Below, piece after piece: positions 32,528-34,698 of a DNA stretch of 34,698 nt. The notes beneath the pieces were generated by a model that did not search any database, was not told the origin of the DNA, and saw only the letters and a program-made list of their open reading frames with translations. Positions within the stretch are counted from its first letter, which is position 1; every line of letters begins with the position of its first letter. Where the stretch lies: contig JAGGZV010000028.1 in the NCBI GenBank assembly GCA_021161835.1, positions 1 through 34,698 of the forward strand, in the 5' to 3' direction. Both the position numbers and the translations under genes were made by a program. Origin of the DNA: Thermotogae bacterium (GTDB taxonomy: Bacteria > Thermotogota > Thermotogae > UBA12178).

Positions 32528-32556
32528 ATCATACACCATACTTCCAAAATTGTCAA
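32528..32556 (-). promoter_or_regulatory. Consensus promoter of the DUF2089-DUF4097-LiaF-RidA operon
   Basis: On the minus strand TTGACA (32551-32556) and TATGAT (32528-32533) are exactly 17 bases apart. Transcription would start near 32521, giving a leader of about 10 bases before the ATG at 32511, enough only for the ribosome-binding site. The -35 is perfect. Confidence 0.85.
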
Positions 32557-32595
32557 TCCCGCTTTAAATTCTTTGAGCTTTATATTAAAAATAAA

Positions 32596-32619
32596 GATCC
32601 CCGCCAGGTGGCGGGGATC
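32596..32619 (-). terminator. Bidirectional-looking terminator after the ABC ATPase
   Basis: Arms GATCCCCGCC and GGCGGGGATC form a perfect 10-bp stem with loop AGGT. On the minus strand it is followed by a T-rich run (TTTATTTTTAAT), which fits termination of the upstream ATPase gene. On the plus strand TTTTTTT also follows, so it could end both. Confidence 0.8.
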
Positions 32620-32646
32620 GATCCATTTTTTTCCTTTCGATGATTT

Positions 32647-33750
32647 TTATATTATTGCCTTTTCCGTCTCTTTATCGAACGCATGCATCACGCTCATGTC
32701 GAACACGAGATCTATGGGTTGATCCTCCTTCGCTTGCGTTTTGGGATCAACCTTCGCCACGAGTTCGTCCTCTCCCACCGTCACATGCAGCAATGTCTCG
32801 CTTCCAAGTGGTTCCACAACGTCTACACGCCCGGTGACCGTATTTTCAGGTGTTGGATTCAACGCAAAGAGTTTATCGTATATGTTTTCAGGTCTTATAC
32901 CGAATATGATCTCCTTATCCACATAGTTCGCCAGCGCATCCTCGTGCTCCTTTGGTACCTTAACTTTGAAACCAGAAGCCTGGATCCACAATCCTCCATC
33001 TCCACGCACCACTTTGCTCTCTATAAAGTTCATCGCTGGACTGCCTATGAACCCGGCCACGAAAATGTTGGCAGGCTTGTTGTAAACATCATTTGGGCCG
33101 CCTATCTGCTGTATGGCTCCATCCTTCATTATTACGATCTTATCCGCCATGGTCATGGCCTCTACCTGATCGTGAGTGACGTACACTATGGTGGCCTCCA
33201 GTTTATGATGCAGCTTCTTGAGCTCTCCTCTCATCTGGACCCTCAGTTTGGCATCCAGGTTGGACAGAGGTTCGTCGAAAAGGAAGACTTTCGGATTCCT
33301 CACTATGGCCCTTCCAACTGCCACCCTCTGTCTTTGACCGCCGGAAAGCTGCTTCGGTTTCCTGTCGAGCAAATGCTCTATGCCCAGTATCCTGGCCGCT
33401 TCCTTCACCTTACGATCGATCTCGTCTTTCGGTACCTTCCTCAGTTTCAAACCGAAGGCCATGTTCTGATAGACGGTCATGTGGGGATAAAGAGCGTAGT
33501 TCTGGAAAACCATGGCAATATCCCTGTCTTTTGGCTCCACATCGTTCACTATTCGGCCATCGATCTTTACGATGCCGCTGGTTATCTCCTCAAGGCCAGC
33601 GATCATTCGAAGAGTGGTGGTTTTCCCACAACCCGATGGCCCCAGAAGTACCACAAATTCTTTGTCTTCAACAACGAGATCCGCATCCTTAACGGCATGA
33701 ACACCGTTGGGATATATCTTGTTCACCTTTTCAAGGACCACTTCCGCCAT
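32647..33750 (-). CDS. Sugar ABC transporter ATP-binding protein (UgpC/MsmK/MalK type)
   Basis: 367 residues. Walker A GPSGCGKTT is at 37-45, followed by KDRDIAMVFQNYALYPHMTV (Q-loop), LSGGQRQRVAVGRAIV, Walker B FLFDEPLSNLDAKLR and VTHDQVEAMTMADKI. The C-terminal 130 residues form TOBE domains (NPTPENTVTGRVDVVEPLGSETLLHVTVGEDE), which mark the CUT1 carbohydrate branch. ATG at 33750 follows GGAGGTG. No permease or binding protein is adjacent, so it may be a shared ATPase serving several sugar transporters, as MsmX does in Bacillus. It follows the antitoxin gene by 26 bases on the same strand. Confidence 0.93.
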   Translation of the reverse strand: MAEVVLEKVNKIYPNGVHAVKDADLVVEDKEFVVLLGPSGCGKTTTLRMIAGLEEITSGIVKIDGRIVNDVEPKDRDIAMVFQNYALYPHMTVYQNMAFGLKLRKVPKDEIDRKVKEAARILGIEHLLDRKPKQLSGGQRQRVAVGRAIVRNPKVFLFDEPLSNLDAKLRVQMRGELKKLHHKLEATIVYVTHDQVEAMTMADKIVIMKDGAIQQIGGPNDVYNKPANIFVAGFIGSPAMNFIESKVVRGDGGLWIQASGFKVKVPKEHEDALANYVDKEIIFGIRPENIYDKLFALNPTPENTVTGRVDVVEPLGSETLLHVTVGEDELVAKVDPKTQAKEDQPIDLVFDMSVMHAFDKETEKAII

Positions 33751-33776
33751 CTTCCCACACCTCCAGTATCTTCTAT

Positions 33777-34043
33777 TTATTCATCTTCCAACATCTTCTT
33801 TATACCTTTTTCACCCACCATATCGGTAGCCAGAGGATCTCCTATATCCAGGAGGAAAACGTCATGTACTTCCTCCACGAACCTGCTGAGCTTTTCATAT
33901 TTTTCGTAATCGATGATCACCACCACCGGAGAACCATTCCTGGTAATCACCACATCCTCACTCTGTGCCTCTTCCACCACTTTCGAAAACCTGGCTTTTG
34001 CTTCGGCGAGACTGTATATCCTCACATCATGTATACCCGGCAT
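33777..34043 (-). CDS. Orphan antitoxin of the Phd/YefM family
   Basis: 88 residues from ATG at 34043, chosen because AGGAGGGATG lies just upstream; an earlier in-frame start would run into the promoter. The N-terminal fold RIYSLAEAKARFSKVVEEAQ, followed by VVITRNGSPVVVIIDYEKYEKL, is typical of Phd/YefM DNA-binding antitoxins. The C-terminal tail (LDIGDPLATDMVGEKGIKKMLEDE) would normally wrap a toxin. No Doc, RelE or VapC-type toxin gene is present; the ABC ATPase follows directly. Its own promoter contains a palindrome, suggesting autorepression. The antitoxin call is confident; its partner is not known. Confidence 0.88.
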   Translation of the reverse strand: MPGIHDVRIYSLAEAKARFSKVVEEAQSEDVVITRNGSPVVVIIDYEKYEKLSRFVEEVHDVFLLDIGDPLATDMVGEKGIKKMLEDE

Positions 34044-34054
34044 ATCATCCCTCC

Positions 34055-34091
34055 TGACTACAATTATAGTCATTATTCCTCAACAAGTCAA
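34055..34091 (-). promoter_or_regulatory. Promoter and operator of the antitoxin gene
   Basis: On the minus strand TTGACT (34086-34091) and TATAAT (34063-34068) are exactly 17 bases apart. The palindrome TGACTA-N6-TAGTCA (34055-34072) covers the -10 and the likely start site. Phd/YefM proteins repress their own promoters by binding such sites, so autoregulation is likely. It may also drive the downstream ATPase gene. Confidence 0.75.
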
Positions 34092-34160
34092 ATGAACTAT
34101 CTGTAAAGACACAAATGGATATGCAGATATTTACCAGCTATTGAAAGAAATGATGAGAGA

Positions 34161-34466
34161 ATGGAAAAATTCGAGTACGACCGTTATCTTATTTGCTCCT
34201 GGGTGGTAAATATCTGCGTGTCAGGTGCCGAAGGACCCGTGTGGACATTTACAACTATTGGTTATGTAAAGTGGAAGTTCAAAACTGGCAGCTGTGTTAC
34301 CTCAAGTCCAGCGATAGGAGAAGATGAAACGATATACGTGGGGTCTGGTGATAACTATCTCTACGCCATAGTCACAGATTTTGGCGGCCTTGCTGATAGC
34401 CCATGGCCCATGTTCCATCACGACTTTCACCACACCGGGAGATACGGCTACGAAGGATGGAAATAA
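34161..34466 (+). pseudogene. Remnant of a PQQ-like beta-propeller protein
   Basis: 101 residues. VSGAEGPVWTFTT resembles the end of a fibronectin-type domain. Next comes WKFKTGSCVTSSPAIGEDETIYVGSGDNYLYAI, a single PQQ-like propeller blade, and SPWPMFHHDFHHTGR, the usual C-terminal ending of such proteins. Normal members are several hundred residues with a signal peptide and many blades; here only the last blade is left and no signal peptide exists. I judge it a truncated remnant of a surface protein gene. Upstream bases in the other frames do not restore the missing part. Confidence 0.6.
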
Positions 34467-34469
34467 ACC

Positions 34470-34496
34470 AAACCCCGCCACATCGGCGGGGTTTTT
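34470..34496 (+). terminator. Intrinsic terminator
   Basis: Arms AAACCCCGCC and GGCGGGGTTT (34470-34479 and 34485-34494) with a five-base loop are followed by further T's. It lies just after the remnant's stop and probably ended the original gene. Confidence 0.85.
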
Positions 34497-34560
34497 ATTA
34501 ACTGCAGCGTGGTAAAATTCACGAAGAGATAGCTGCTACCATTTAAAGGAGGCATTCAAA

Positions 34561-34698
34561 TGAAACGCCTCGATCGAATATTCAAAGACATCTTTCAGAA
34601 AAAAGAACAATTTCTCGAATTTCTTCAAATGTTTCTTCCAGACCTTGTGGAAAGATACTCCATAACGGAAGAATCTCTCATCAAGGAAAGAACGGAAA
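34561..34698 (+). CDS. Probable Rpn/PD-(D/E)XK nuclease family protein (partial, N-terminus only)
   Basis: ATG at 34561 follows AAAGGAGG by about seven bases, and the frame is open to the window end (46 residues). The start RIFKDIFQKKEQFLEFLQMF and the following LPDLVERYSI resemble the opening of Rpn family recombination-promoting nucleases (putative transposases, PD-(D/E)XK fold), which typically begin with a (D)xxFKxxF...KExxxxFLxxFLP pattern. Catalytic residues would lie beyond the window. Assignment rests on the N-terminus alone. Confidence 0.55.

Noticed and set aside
32683-33909. 408-residue plus-strand frame opposite the ABC ATPase
   Set aside because: It is a shadow of the ATPase gene, whose Walker and signature motifs are clear; the composition is His/Tyr-rich and not protein-like.
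4154-34496. CRISPR-like array from recurring CCCCGCC/GGCGGGG elements
   Set aside because: The three copies (4154, 32596, 34470) are separate intrinsic terminators, far apart and not spaced as repeats.

Overview
The window most likely comes from a bacterium of the phylum Thermotogota. This is an inference from gene content: a flagellar and chemotaxis block in the order fliR-flhB-flhA-flhF-flhG-PilZ-PilZ-cheC-cheD-fliA, a long isoaspartyl methyltransferase with an extra C-terminal domain, and sufC-sufB. The genome looks compact, with many GTG and TTG starts and 4-bp overlaps. No database search was possible, so genus and species are not assigned.

Layout. Positions 1-3700 hold a partial gcvH (minus strand), a frameshifted SleB-like hydrolase gene, a secreted protein of five 58-residue repeats, a probable outer-membrane protein and a transglutaminase-like protein. 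Positions 3700-6200 hold a short region with no clear gene, tRNA-Glu(CUC) with promoter and terminator, a cold-shock protein gene and hutU. Positions 6187-6445 form an unusual non-coding region. It has a 14-bp inverted repeat, three AGCGGAG copies, a possible pseudoknot, a 28-residue hydrophobic peptide ORF and a possible anti-Shine-Dalgarno element, and it lies directly before a membrane HD-GYP gene. sufB and sufC follow on the minus strand; HD-GYP and sufB converge so closely that both stop codons lie in one 14-bp palindrome.

From about 9960 to 29883 there are 22 genes on the plus strand, with gaps of at most about 13 bases and many overlaps. I see no internal terminator. The order is TPR protein, prepilin peptidase, periplasmic-binding-like protein, RseC-like protein, MutS2, RtcB, TPR protein, Pcm, FliR, FlhB, FlhA, FlhF, FlhG, two PilZ proteins, CheC, CheD, FliA, three unknown proteins and a MagIII-like DNA glycosylase. 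It looks like one superoperon joining flagellar export, flagellar placement, c-di-GMP sensing, chemotaxis adaptation and sigma-28 with repair genes and the type IV pilin peptidase.

On the minus strand, 29880-32556 is a compact operon (DUF2089-like regulator, DUF4097-like protein, LiaF-like membrane protein, RidA) behind a consensus promoter that leaves a leader of only about 10 bases. It resembles an envelope-stress module. Next come a solitary UgpC/MsmK-type sugar ABC ATPase and, upstream of it on the same strand, a Phd/YefM antitoxin without a toxin. The antitoxin has a strong promoter with a palindrome beside and partly under its -10. The window ends with a beta-propeller remnant, a terminator and the start of a probable Rpn/PD-(D/E)XK nuclease gene.

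The best places for something undescribed are the leader at 6207-6434, the three unknown genes after fliA, and the antitoxin/ABC-ATPase pair.
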